A stretch of 27,475 nucleotides of DNA from JBMOLC01 sp049324215 (GTDB lineage: Bacteria; Patescibacteriota; Microgenomatia; UBA8517): the NCBI GenBank assembly GCA_049324215.1, contig JBMOLC010000047.1, positions 1-27,475 on the forward strand. The letters are read 5' to 3'. The position numbers and the translations under genes are program-made. The notes beneath the pieces are model-generated. The model saw only the letters and a list, made by a program, of their open reading frames with translations, was not told the DNA's origin and searched no databases. Position 1 is the first letter of the stretch; every line of letters begins with the position of its first letter. Positions 1 to 6,457 of the stretch are shown here, in pieces.

Positions 1-1
1 T

Positions 2-358
2 GGATGTCCCCATTGCGCCCAGGTGTTGGAGTATTTTGAGAAGGGAGATTTATTTAATAAGTATCCTGTTGAAAAAAGAGAGATTTATTTTGATCGTAAT
101 AATGCTTTTTTATTCAATGAGATGCTGAATAATTTAGGGGTGGAAGAGAATAGTCGTGGTGTCCCGACTGCTATTATCGGCAAGAAGATTTTAGTTGGTG
201 ATAAACTAATCATTGATAATTTCGTTTCTGAAGCTGATAAGTTTTTAAGCACAAATAATACACCTGAAAACACTTCATCTTATTGCTGGCGCTGTTATGC
301 TGGCTATGGGAGCGGTTATTTTGATGGGTTGGATTTAGTCTGGGTGATTAAAACTTAG
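2..358 (+). CDS. Thioredoxin/glutaredoxin-fold protein, 5'-truncated by the window, C-terminus probably frameshifted
   Basis: The frame is open from the window edge. The first visible residues are GCPHCAQV, a CxxC redox motif, and a GVPT cis-proline-type motif follows about 50 residues later, so this is a thioredoxin-fold disulfide/thiol domain. The first in-frame start-like codon (GTG at 23) lies after the CxxC, so the true start is upstream of the window. The last 30 residues (SSYCWRCYAGYGSG...) look unlike a thioredoxin tail. The +1 frame over 279-349 reads KTLHLIAGAVMLAMGAVILM..., a good transmembrane helix ending in a stop. This suggests a 1-nt frameshift or an out-of-frame internal deletion in a thioredoxin-CcdA/DsbD-like membrane fusion. 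The fold is clear; the original full architecture is inferred. Confidence 0.6.
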   Translation, partial: GCPHCAQVLEYFEKGDLFNKYPVEKREIYFDRNNAFLFNEMLNNLGVEENSRGVPTAIIGKKILVGDKLIIDNFVSEADKFLSTNNTPENTSSYCWRCYAGYGSGYFDGLDLVWVIKT

Positions 359-475
359 AAACCTATTTACCTCTTTGTTCGTAAGCTCTGGGTATTCAAG
401 CTCAGTAGCCCAGTCAGTTGTTCTATAATCGTACCATCGTTCGAGCAGAGTTCTTCCTAATATAATTTCTCAATA

Positions 476-503
476 TTGACTTCTACACCCACATATGTAT
501 AAT
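476..503 (+). promoter_or_regulatory. Sigma70-type promoter of the BrnT-like gene
   Basis: TTGACT at 476-481 and a perfect TATAAT at 498-503 are separated by 16 bp. Transcription should begin near 510, leaving about 5 nt before the GTG start at 515. The toxin mRNA would therefore be leaderless or nearly so. Confidence 0.65.
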
Positions 504-514
504 GCAGTATATAC

Positions 515-808
515 GTGAAGATATTTGAAAAGCCTTTCGTGTTTGACTGGGACAAGGGAAATATTGGAAAGAATAAAAAACATGGGGTAGGAGATAAAGA
601 GGCGGAAGAGGCTTTTTTTGATAGAAAACGAAAAATATATAAAGACCCGTTACATTCTGGGAAAGAAGAGAGAAACATTTTAATTGGGACGACAAAAAGA
701 AATAGATTGCTTTACATCGTGTTTACGATGAGAGGTAAAGAAATAAGGATAATCTCGGCGAGAGATATCAACCAAAAGGAGGTGGCAATGTATGAAAAAA
801 AAGCTTAA
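515..808 (+). CDS. brnT: BrnT family toxin of a type II toxin-antitoxin system
   Basis: The 97-residue protein has the layout of BrnT ribonuclease toxins: an N-terminal FDWDKGN segment, KKHGV, then EAFFD, an HSGKEERNILIG strand and a C-terminal IRIISARDINQKE. Length matches the family (about 90-100 aa). BrnT folds like RelE-type RNases and cleaves RNA when not bound by its antitoxin. The GTG start follows a near-consensus promoter by 11 nt, with no Shine-Dalgarno, so a leaderless message is likely. The next gene overlaps it by 17 nt and encodes the antitoxin, which supports the call. The stretch is AT-rich compared with the central operons, as expected of a mobile accessory module. Confidence 0.85.
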   Translation: MKIFEKPFVFDWDKGNIGKNKKHGVGDKEAEEAFFDRKRKIYKDPLHSGKEERNILIGTTKRNRLLYIVFTMRGKEIRIISARDINQKEVAMYEKKA

Positions 809-1058
809 GATTCCAAAATTTAAAAATGAGGACGAAGAACGGGAATTTTGGTGGAATTTGGATTTATCGGAATATTTTGACCCCGAAGATTTTGTGCCGG
901 TTAGCTTCCCAAATCTAAAACCGACTACTCGCCCAGTGTCGATAAGGATACCAGAGTATCTCTTGAACAGAGTAAAAGAGGAGGCTAACGAGCTGAATAT
1001 TCCCTATCAAACCCTAATTAAACAATATATCCAAAAAGGGGTATTCTCTTCAAAATAA
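792..1058 (+). CDS. CopG/BrnA-like ribbon-helix-helix antitoxin
   Basis: The 88-residue protein pairs with the BrnT-like toxin upstream. It contains EREFWWNLDLSEYFD, then FPNLKPTTRPVSIRIPEYLL and a C-terminal helix ending NIPYQTLIKQYI. This arrangement is typical of the CopG-type antitoxins that accompany BrnT: a toxin-binding N-terminal part followed by a ribbon-helix-helix DNA-binding domain that represses the operon. A strong AAGGAGGT ribosome site at 776-783 decides the ATG at 792. The antitoxin therefore has a good SD while the toxin has none, which would favour antitoxin synthesis. The toxin-first order is the known brnTA order. Confidence 0.82.
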   Translation: MKKKLKIPKFKNEDEEREFWWNLDLSEYFDPEDFVPVSFPNLKPTTRPVSIRIPEYLLNRVKEEANELNIPYQTLIKQYIQKGVFSSK

Positions 1059-1115
1059 GCCCTGACGTTGTCCCCCGGGCGGAGCCTATTTTCTCCTCCA
1101 TCTCCCAGAAATTCT

Positions 1116-1124
1116 TGATATACT
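1116..1124 (+). promoter_or_regulatory. Extended -10 promoter of the methyltransferase gene
   Basis: TGATATACT is an extended -10 (TGn plus TATACT) with no good -35. It ends 6 nt before the ATG at 1131, so transcription would start at or beside the start codon. Confidence 0.4.
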
Positions 1125-1130
1125 TCGCCC

Positions 1131-1796
1131 ATGAGGCAGTGGGATAAAGTCTTTCGGAAACATGGTAGGGTTTTTACCGAGCCCCACGAAGATATCGAAA
1201 AGATAGCAGAACTATTTCGCAAAAAGGGAGTTAAACGGATACTAGACTTGGGCTCTGGTACTGGAAGGCACGTTGTCGATTTTGCCAGGAAAGGGTTTGA
1301 GGTTTATGGTTTTGACATTTCAGAATCTGGAATTCAGCTAACCAGAAACTGGCTTAAAGAAGAAGAGCTACAAGCAAATCTTAAGATTGGCTCAATCTAT
1401 CAGAAGTTGCCTTATAAGAACAACTTTTTTGATGCTGTTATTTCTACTGGTGTGATTCACCACGAGACTGTCGAAAATATCAAAAAGGCCATTCGGGAAA
1501 TAGAAAGAATTCTTAAGCCTAACGGTTTAATTTTCATGACTGTTCGAAAAAGAAAATTCAGAAAATTCTACCCAAAGTCCACAATAATCGAGCGTTACGG
1601 GAAGCAAAAATCAAGATACCAAGTAATCGATTCCCGAACGTATGTTCCCCTTGATGGTCCTGAAAAGGGCCTTAAACATTTTCTTTTCAACAAAAGCCTT
1701 ATCCGAAAAGAGTTTAAAAATTTTAAGCTTAATATTTGGGTCGATTCCGAGAAAAGACATTATTGTTTTTCGGGTGAGTTAAAAAGTAAGTTCTAA
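1131..1796 (+). CDS. Class I SAM-dependent methyltransferase (methyltransferase type 11-like)
   Basis: Motif I is LDLGSGTGRH (residues 39-47), followed by the acidic post-I motif GFDIS (D62) and motif IV around FDAVISTGVIHH, then ERILKPNGLIFMTV. This is the standard Rossmann-fold class I methyltransferase pattern. It therefore binds S-adenosylmethionine; the substrate cannot be told. At 221 aa it is of normal size for a single-domain enzyme. The C-terminal third is basic (RKRKFRKFYPK) and carries no recognised extra domain. The ATG at 1131 has no SD but sits 6 nt after an extended -10. The base composition is AT-rich like the flanking toxin-antitoxin genes. Confidence 0.85.
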   Translation: MRQWDKVFRKHGRVFTEPHEDIEKIAELFRKKGVKRILDLGSGTGRHVVDFARKGFEVYGFDISESGIQLTRNWLKEEELQANLKIGSIYQKLPYKNNFFDAVISTGVIHHETVENIKKAIREIERILKPNGLIFMTVRKRKFRKFYPKSTIIERYGKQKSRYQVIDSRTYVPLDGPEKGLKHFLFNKSLIRKEFKNFKLNIWVDSEKRHYCFSGELKSKF

Positions 1797-1826
1797 TTTT
1801 ATCCATCAGGCGGAGCTGAATATTTT

Positions 1827-2177
1827 ATGATCAAAATCAAGAGAGTTTACGAACCTTCGAGCAAAGACGATGGTACCAGGATTCTCGTTGATCGATTGTG
1901 GCCAAGAGGGTTAACCCGCGAAAAAGCAAAAATTGATTTATGGCTCAAAGATATCGCTCCTTCTGAAACTTTGAGAAAATGGTTTAGCCATGATCCAGCC
2001 AAATGGGCAGAATTCAAAAAGCGATATTTTCAAGAACTTAAAGATAAAAAGGAAGCGGTCGAGGCAATTAAAGAGAGGATAGAAAAGGGGACAGTGACTT
2101 TCGTCTACGGCGCCAAGGACAGCGAACACAACAATGCCGTTGTCCTTAAGCAGTATCTAGAACAAAATAAGTTCTAA
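1827..2177 (+). CDS. DUF488 family protein (YeaO-like)
   Basis: The 116-residue protein begins IKIKRVYEP, continues with RILVDRLWPRGLTREKA and WLKDIAPSETLRKWFSHDP, and ends with TFVYGAKDSEHNNAVVLKQYL. These are the signature segments of DUF488 proteins, whose biochemical role is not established. Length and both ends agree with the family, so the gene appears intact. It lies 30 nt after the methyltransferase gene and may be co-transcribed with it. Confidence 0.9.
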   Translation: MIKIKRVYEPSSKDDGTRILVDRLWPRGLTREKAKIDLWLKDIAPSETLRKWFSHDPAKWAEFKKRYFQELKDKKEAVEAIKERIEKGTVTFVYGAKDSEHNNAVVLKQYLEQNKF

Positions 2178-2262
2178 AGTTATCTGCCAGACGGGAAAGA
2201 AAAAGGTTATTGGCAAAGAGGAACTTTTAGAGAATAGTATTATGTTAGAGGGGGTGAAAGTT

Positions 2263-2487
2263 ATGTCGCGAGAGGGTAAACTTTTGCTTTTGACCTGGGT
2301 ACTAATTGGGCTGGCGATTGCTGGAGCGGTCGGATTCTATCTTGGGAGAACGACTACCCTCAAGAACCTGAAGATTCAACAGCTAGGACCGCAAGGCGGA
2401 CAACCACCGGGTTCGCCTCCCCCAGGCGGAGGACAGCAGCAACCCCCACGACAACAGCCGACTGGGCAGCCCCCACAACAAAAGTGA
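2263..2487 (+). CDS. Small membrane-anchored protein with a Gly/Pro/Gln-rich tail
   Basis: The 74-residue protein has one hydrophobic segment (about residues 5-24, LLLLTWVLIGLAIAGAVGFY). A low-complexity tail of Gly, Pro and Gln repeats (QGGQPPGSPPPGG, QQPPRQQP) follows. A GAGGGGGTGA ribosome site 5-6 nt upstream selects the ATG at 2263 over the in-frame ATG at 2242. The tail should face the outside or serve as a disordered linker. Its stop overlaps the GTG start of the next gene (GTGA), so the two are translationally coupled. No family is recognised. Confidence 0.65.
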   Translation: MSREGKLLLLTWVLIGLAIAGAVGFYLGRTTTLKNLKIQQLGPQGGQPPGSPPPGGGQQQPPRQQPTGQPPQQK

Positions 2488-3140
2488 GATTTTTATTTTT
2501 TCTCTTTTCGGCTCTTTTTGCAGAGATAATTGGCACCATTGTTGGGTTTGGCTCTTCAACCATTCTTCTTCCTCTTTCGCTCTTTTTCTTTGATTTTAGA
2601 ACCGCCCTGGTCCTTGTTGCCTTATTTCATATCTTTGGCAATCTCGGGAGGATTGGTTTTTTCAAATCCGGCCTCGACAAAGGAATTATTTTTAAATTCG
2701 GAATACCCAGCGTTGCTCTGACGCTGGTCGGGGCCTCCCTCGTTTCTTTTACTCCCCAGGAGTTATTAAAGGGGATATTGGGAATTTTTCTAGTCCTTTA
2801 TTCGTTAATGGTTTTCTGGAAAGAGGATTTTGCGGTTAGGCCGACACTTACCAATTCCGTTTTGGGCGGGGGACTTTCGGGTTTTTTGGCCGGCCTAATC
2901 GGTACAGGAGGAGCCCTCAGGGGGACTTTCCTGACAGGCTTCGGGCTTCCCAAAGAAAAATATATCGCCACTAGTGCCGCAATTGCGTTGGCGGTCGATG
3001 TCACCCGAATTCCCATTTATTTCTCCCAAGGGTTTTTGAATCGTGCGTATTATTTTTCTATTCCTATTCTGCTGGTAATTGCCTTGGTGGGGGCATTTAC
3101 CGGCATAAAGTTTGTTTATGGTTGGTTAAAGCTATGGTAA
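2484..3140 (+). CDS. Sulfite exporter TauE/SafE family membrane protein
   Basis: The protein is almost entirely hydrophobic, with about six to seven membrane spans. It carries the TauE/SafE hallmarks: an N-terminal ALFAEIIGTIVGFGSSTILLPL repeat and a second inverted copy around LSGFLAGLIGTGGALRGTFL followed by ATSAAIALAVDVTRIPIY. Family members export sulfite, sulfoacetate or related organosulfur anions; the substrate here is unknown. At 218 aa it is shorter than the usual 240-260, stopping after the seventh-span region, so the last helix may be missing. The GTG start overlaps the stop of the preceding small gene. Confidence 0.85.
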   Translation: MRFLFFLFSALFAEIIGTIVGFGSSTILLPLSLFFFDFRTALVLVALFHIFGNLGRIGFFKSGLDKGIIFKFGIPSVALTLVGASLVSFTPQELLKGILGIFLVLYSLMVFWKEDFAVRPTLTNSVLGGGLSGFLAGLIGTGGALRGTFLTGFGLPKEKYIATSAAIALAVDVTRIPIYFSQGFLNRAYYFSIPILLVIALVGAFTGIKFVYGWLKLW

Positions 3141-3204
3141 AATCTGCCCTTCTTTTTATTTCATGGCCAAAAGTCCAGAATTAGGCTCGAAAGAGAGAAG
3201 ATAC

Positions 3205-4047
3205 TTAACAGCTGACATCCGCCCCGCAGTGTTGGCAGTTTGAGATAAGGTGTCCCGGGGGTCTCACATTGATACTTCCACACTTGGGGCAGGTAAACTC
3301 CAAAGGACCGAATTGGTCCTCGGTCCCCAAGAAAACAATTCCTTCGGTAGAAACGCCAAAGATATTGGCAGCACCTTGTCCGCTGGCGGCGCAGCCGATG
3401 GGGTTATTACCCAAAAACTGCGTTTGGGCCATCTCACGAACTACCTCTTCAGGCGGCACTCCCGATTTGAAAAGGCTGGCATAATAGACTGCTTGTTGCT
3501 GCGTTTCTTTCCGGCCGCGGACTACTGTTTCAACCCTTTTTTGCGAGATACCCCTCAACCAATTAATGATTTCCAGAATGGCTTCTTCGCTGTCGTCCTC
3601 GGTAAAAATAAACCTTCTTATTTGCTCGGGGTTAACGAAGTTGGCATTGAATTGATGAAAAGCGATAAGCAGGACTTTCTGGCCGGTTGGCCACTTATAG
3701 GCAATGCGGTGGATGGCAAGTTGTTCTTCCGGGTATCGCCACTGACTGCCTCGGGGACTAATGCGCACGGCAATGCCGGAGTCGTGGCGCAAAAACCAAT
3801 CTTGAAGCTCCCGATTGACCTCTTTTTGAGCTGGGTCGCCGCCGTCGGTGCCGACAATCGGCCTTTTCCTTACTGGGTCCCAGAGAACCCCGTCTCTTTC
3901 TTCGTAGTACCGGAAGTCCCACTCAAGGTTCGATTCGTGGTGCGGCGTGAGGAGGTCGCTTGCGAGGACCTCTAGAGGTTCGTCTAACCAACCGGGAGTC
4001 TGGGTAAATCTGATGAGGGTTTCGGCTGGTGACTCGACTCGGCTCAT
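3205..4047 (-). CDS. Conserved hypothetical protein with C-terminal zinc ribbon
   Basis: The only minus-strand gene in the first 19 kb. The 280-residue product ends in a zinc ribbon: FTCPKCGSINVRPPG followed by NCQHCGADVSC, giving two paired-cysteine knuckles. The rest is soluble mixed alpha/beta with WDFRYYEERDG, GTDGGDPAQKEVNRELQDWF and GNNPIGCAASGQGAANIFG, which I cannot assign to a known family. The start at 4047 (MSRVES) is chosen because AGCAGGA lies 5-8 nt upstream. The longer reading frame would run through a palindromic repeat and has no ribosome site. It faces the convergent TauE gene at its 3' end and the divergent VIT-like gene at its 5' end. Confidence 0.7.
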   Translation of the reverse strand: MSRVESPAETLIRFTQTPGWLDEPLEVLASDLLTPHHESNLEWDFRYYEERDGVLWDPVRKRPIVGTDGGDPAQKEVNRELQDWFLRHDSGIAVRISPRGSQWRYPEEQLAIHRIAYKWPTGQKVLLIAFHQFNANFVNPEQIRRFIFTEDDSEEAILEIINWLRGISQKRVETVVRGRKETQQQAVYYASLFKSGVPPEEVVREMAQTQFLGNNPIGCAASGQGAANIFGVSTEGIVFLGTEDQFGPLEFTCPKCGSINVRPPGHLISNCQHCGADVSC

Positions 4048-4115
4048 GTTTCCTGCTCGGGACGGGAAGGTTGTTAGTTTTCTGGCTTTTACAGTTGCGG
4101 CACAGCCCCCGAATT

Positions 4116-4135
4116 CCTGCCTGCCGGCAGGCAGG
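4116..4135. repeat. Perfect 20-bp GC-rich palindrome (CPR-type intergenic repeat)
   Basis: CCTGCCTGCCGGCAGGCAGG is its own reverse complement. It sits between the divergent zinc-ribbon gene and VIT-like gene. I recall this kind of palindrome, visible in translations as LPAGRQ, recurring through Patescibacteria contigs, but I cannot verify copy number here. No second full copy was found in this window. Confidence 0.7.
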
Positions 4136-4188
4136 TCACGGGGTTCCTTGAACACAACCTTACTTTTTCCATGTTACAATGAAATGGC

Positions 4189-4710
4189 GTGGAAAGACAA
4201 GTCCTCCACGAAAGAGCCTCAATCTTACGCGACGTCGTCTTTGCTGCAGACGATGGGGCGATTACGACTTTCGCGGTTATCGCCGGCTCCCAGGGAGCAG
4301 GAATCTCGCCCACTGTTGTAATTATCTTGGGATTTGCAAATCTTCTGGCCGATGGCTTTTCCATGGCAACCGGAATTTATTTAGGCGCTAAGTCCGAACT
4401 CGAGTACGAAAAGGCCAAGGGGGACCCTCACTGGAAAAGCGATTCCCCCTTTAAACAAGGTGTGGCCACATTCATTTCCTTTGCCCTGGCAGGTTTCTTT
4501 CCCCTCGTACCCTTTATTCTTAAAATTCAGCCCACCTTCGTTTTATCCTCTTTAACGATTGCGATTTTTCTTTTTGTTCTGGGAGTTCTCAAGGGATCCT
4601 ATACCGGCAAGGGTTTAGCCAAAAGCGGTCTGGAAACCTTGCTTATTGGCGGCATTGCCGCAATTTTGGCCTACGTGGTGGGTTACGTGGTCGATAGGTT
4701 TGTGGTTTGA
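4189..4710 (+). CDS. VIT1/CCC1-family transporter (iron/manganese)
   Basis: The 173-residue membrane protein has the VIT1/CCC1 core: RASILRDVVFAADDGAITTFAVIAG in the first helix, then ANLLADGFSMATGIYLGAKSE, a short polar loop, and three further helices. Family members move Fe2+ or Mn2+ out of the cytosol or into a store. The cytosolic metal-binding loop seen in plant VIT1 is reduced here to about 20 residues (EYEKAKGDPHWKS). The GTG at 4189 is the first start after an in-frame stop. No SD is present, but TACAAT at 4175-4180 lies 8 nt upstream, suggesting a leaderless message. It overlaps no gene but ends 14 nt before the next small membrane gene. Confidence 0.83.
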   Translation: MERQVLHERASILRDVVFAADDGAITTFAVIAGSQGAGISPTVVIILGFANLLADGFSMATGIYLGAKSELEYEKAKGDPHWKSDSPFKQGVATFISFALAGFFPLVPFILKIQPTFVLSSLTIAIFLFVLGVLKGSYTGKGLAKSGLETLLIGGIAAILAYVVGYVVDRFVV

Positions 4711-4724
4711 AGGGGGTGAGACCA

Positions 4725-4895
4725 ATGACTAGAGAGAATAGAAAACTACTTTCGCAGGTGCTTCTGGGTGGGGCAGTAATCTCGGTCGTCCTTTCGGCCA
4801 TAGGATACATGGGCCGAGACATCTGGCTGGCCTCGACCCAGTGGCTTTTGGTGGCTGCAGTTTTGGCCTTGTTTGCTCTCTATTTAAGGCCCTGA
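4725..4895 (+). CDS. Small two-helix membrane protein
   Basis: The 56-residue protein contains two hydrophobic segments (LLSQVLLGGAVISVVLSAIGY and STQWLLVAAVLALFALYL), separated by a short GRDIWLA loop. A strong GGGGGTGA at 4712-4719 selects the ATG at 4725. It follows the VIT-like gene by 14 nt and is likely co-transcribed with it. No family is recognised. The clear ribosome site and membrane topology argue that it is real. Confidence 0.65.
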   Translation: MTRENRKLLSQVLLGGAVISVVLSAIGYMGRDIWLASTQWLLVAAVLALFALYLRP

Positions 4896-4903
4896 CAACC
4901 CTC

Positions 4904-4936
4904 GCGGTAATTTTGCGGGTAATTTGCGGAAATTAT
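4904..4936 (+). repeat. Three tandem 11-bp imperfect repeats
   Basis: GCGGTAATTTT, GCGGGTAATTT and GCGGAAATTAT follow each other directly, ending about 19 bp upstream of the -35 box at 4955. The period is close to one helical turn, so a regulator could bind one face. No binding protein is known. Confidence 0.4.
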
Positions 4937-4954
4937 CAGATAGCGGCTGAGGAT

Positions 4955-4983
4955 TTGACAATTTTATTTTTGCGTGCTATTTT
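4955..4983 (+). promoter_or_regulatory. Sigma70-type promoter with leaderless start
   Basis: A consensus TTGACA at 4955-4960 is separated by 17 bp from TATTTT at 4978-4983. Transcription should start at about the GTG at 4990, leaving essentially no leader. Confidence 0.6.
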
Positions 4984-4989
4984 CTCGGT

Positions 4990-5478
4990 GTGAGAACCAG
5001 AGATATAGTAATCGGACTTATAATTTTGGCGCTTACTGCCGGTGCCATCGTCTGGGTCAGGCGGCCTAAAGCCCCCCAACCAACCCCCACCCCTTCGATT
5101 GAAGAAAAAATCGAAAAGACCTTTAACTTCGAGATTCCCGAGGACGTTGATCGGGCCGAGCTTAAAGACGTCAGCGGTGGAACTGGCAGCGGCATTGCGA
5201 CGAGGAAATACGAGAACGGCAAATTTAGCCATACGGTCTTGGCCGACTTACTGGATCCCACCCCCGGAACTTTTTATGAAGGCTGGCTGGTCAGGGGTAA
5301 AGAGGGAGACGCCAATTTTGCCTCTATTTCAACCGGGGCTCTAAGGGTCGCTAAAGGCGGCTACATTTTGGAGTTTGAATCGGCCAAAGACTATTCGGAT
5401 TACCAAGGAGTGGTCATTACCTTAGAGAAAGTTAGCGACTCAAAGCCCGAAACCCACATTTTGGAAGGCTCCTTCTAA
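4990..5478 (+). CDS. Membrane-anchored protein with RskA-like (anti-sigma-K C-terminal) extracellular domain
   Basis: A single N-terminal anchor (DIVIGLIILALTAGAIVWV) is followed by a Pro/Thr linker (PKAPQPTPTPS) and a beta-rich domain. The latter half, YEGWLVRGKEGDANFASISTGAL then VVITLEKVSDSKPETHILEGSF, resembles the extracellular domain of anti-sigma-K factors (RskA C-terminal domain). No sigma factor gene or zinc-binding anti-sigma domain is nearby, so a regulatory role is not supported. It may simply be an envelope beta-sandwich. The GTG start lies exactly where the upstream promoter would begin transcription. Length is 162 aa. Confidence 0.65.
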   Translation: MRTRDIVIGLIILALTAGAIVWVRRPKAPQPTPTPSIEEKIEKTFNFEIPEDVDRAELKDVSGGTGSGIATRKYENGKFSHTVLADLLDPTPGTFYEGWLVRGKEGDANFASISTGALRVAKGGYILEFESAKDYSDYQGVVITLEKVSDSKPETHILEGSF

Positions 5479-5485
5479 GACTGCA

Positions 5486-5515
5486 TTGACTTTGCTTCTT
5501 TCCTGACGATATCCT
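5486..5515 (+). promoter_or_regulatory. Putative promoter of the ZIP-family gene
   Basis: TTGACT at 5486-5491 and TATCCT at 5510-5515 are 18 bp apart. The first ATG (5518) is only 3 nt downstream, so initiation would be leaderless, perhaps at the ATGs at 5521 or 5527. Confidence 0.45.
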
Positions 5516-5517
5516 TA

Positions 5518-6265
5518 ATGATGTTTATGGAAGGCCTAGCCTATCTTCTCACCCTTTCCTTTTTGGGCAGCGTTGCCGGGCTTATAGGCGGAATAATTTT
5601 CTTATTTGATAGGTCTTGGGCCAAAGCTCTTGCTTCTTCTGCCGTACCCTTTGCCGCAGGTGTTCTTTTGACAGTATCTTTTCTGGACCTCCTTCCAGAA
5701 GTCGTCGAAGCCTGGCCCTGCCTCTTTCCCCATAATCCTCGGAGTATTTGTCGCCCTTTTCCTAATTGAGAGATTTCTTTTTCGTCTCCACCACCACGAC
5801 GGAGAGGAAGAAAGCCCCAAAGACGTTATACCCCTGGTTATTTTTGGGGATACAATCCACAACTTCCTCGACGGGGTAGCCATAGGCGCCTCGTTCTTGG
5901 TTTCTCCGGGACTCGCCCTTCTGGTGACTCTGGCTACCTTTCTCCATGAGACCCCACACGAAATTGCCGACTTTGGGATTCTTCTTTCGGCAGGCTGGGG
6001 GAGGCAGAAGGCCTTTTTGGCAAACTTTGTTTCAGCCTTGGCCACCTTCCCCGGAGCAGTCTTTGCCTACTTTTATTCTGGGGGTACAGATTCCCTGAGC
6101 GGAGTGCTCCTGGCTATCGCAGCCGGATTTTTCCTTTATGTTTCAACCACGGACTTTCTACCGGAAACCAAGAAGGTAGCCGGGTATTCATTCAAAAACG
6201 TTGCCTTTCTTCTTCTGGGGATTGGCGTTATTGCACTCTTAAAAGGACTTCTGCCTGATGGTTGA
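5518..6265 (+). pseudogene. ZIP family metal transporter, interrupted by a single +1 frameshift near 5713
   Basis: The first frame (5518-5769) encodes MMFMEGLAYLLTLSFLGSVA... through FLDLLPEVVEA, then degenerates to a stop. The +1 frame continues perfectly from about 5714 as GPASFPIILGVFVALFLIERF, then an HHH loop, HNFLDGVAIGASFL and HETPHEIADFGILLSAG. These are the ZIP signature helices IV and V with the metal-binding histidines. It ends at 6265. Joining the frames by skipping the T at 5713 gives an intact transporter of about 248 aa. ZIP proteins import Zn2+, Fe2+ or Mn2+. The break could be a real inactivating mutation, an assembly error, or less likely a programmed shift. The first ATG lies just after a promoter. 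Confidence 0.8.
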
Positions 6266-6320
6266 TATTACTTATGCTTTGGCTTTTAGCGCAGGTACCG
6301 TTTCCTTTCTGGGCGGATAA
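6258..6320 (+). pseudogene. Fragment: N-terminus of a CcdA-like cytochrome c biogenesis protein
   Basis: A 20-codon reading frame, overlapping the end of the ZIP gene, encodes MVDITYALAFSAGTVSFLGG and then stops. CcdA/DsbD membrane proteins typically begin with an I-S/T-x-A-x-A-F-x-A-G-x-x-S/T-F-L segment followed by NPCGF; here the active-site part is absent. It is read as the relic of a deleted ccdA-type gene. The match is short, so a chance resemblance cannot be excluded. Confidence 0.4.
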
Positions 6321-6360
6321 ACTCGGCTATTTGATATTGCCTTTAAACTTGGTTATAGAC

Positions 6361-6385
6361 TACCATAGGGTTAGGGCCTATGGTA
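6361..6385 (+). repeat. Inverted repeat, 9-bp stem and 7-nt loop
   Basis: TACCATAGG at 6361-6369 and CCTATGGTA at 6377-6385 pair perfectly around GTTAGGG. No T-tract follows, so it is not a clear terminator. It lies in the 137-nt gap between the CcdA-like fragment and the cupredoxin gene and may be an operator or an RNA hairpin. Confidence 0.5.
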
Positions 6386-6457
6386 TTCTGCAAGCGGAAA
6401 AGTTTGTTTCTCGCTTGTATTGCTCGAAATAAGATTAGGTAAAATGGAGGTAAGAGG

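Noticed and set aside
385..455. tRNA-like traces (CTCAGTAGCCCAGTC and CGTTCGAGC)
   Set aside because: No acceptor stem, anticodon stem or proper T-stem can be folded around them.
3250..3975. 241-codon plus-strand reading frame opposite the zinc-ribbon gene
   Set aside because: It is a shadow: no family features, no ribosome site, and the minus-strand frame has a clear zinc ribbon and SD.
5602..6045. 147-codon minus-strand frame across the ZIP frameshift site
   Set aside because: The composition is basic and low in order; both plus-strand frames give recognisable ZIP segments instead.
6321..6430. Possible continuation of the CcdA-like fragment in another frame (GYLILPLNLVIDYH...)
   Set aside because: The open stretch has no family match I can recognise and no CcdA active-site motif.
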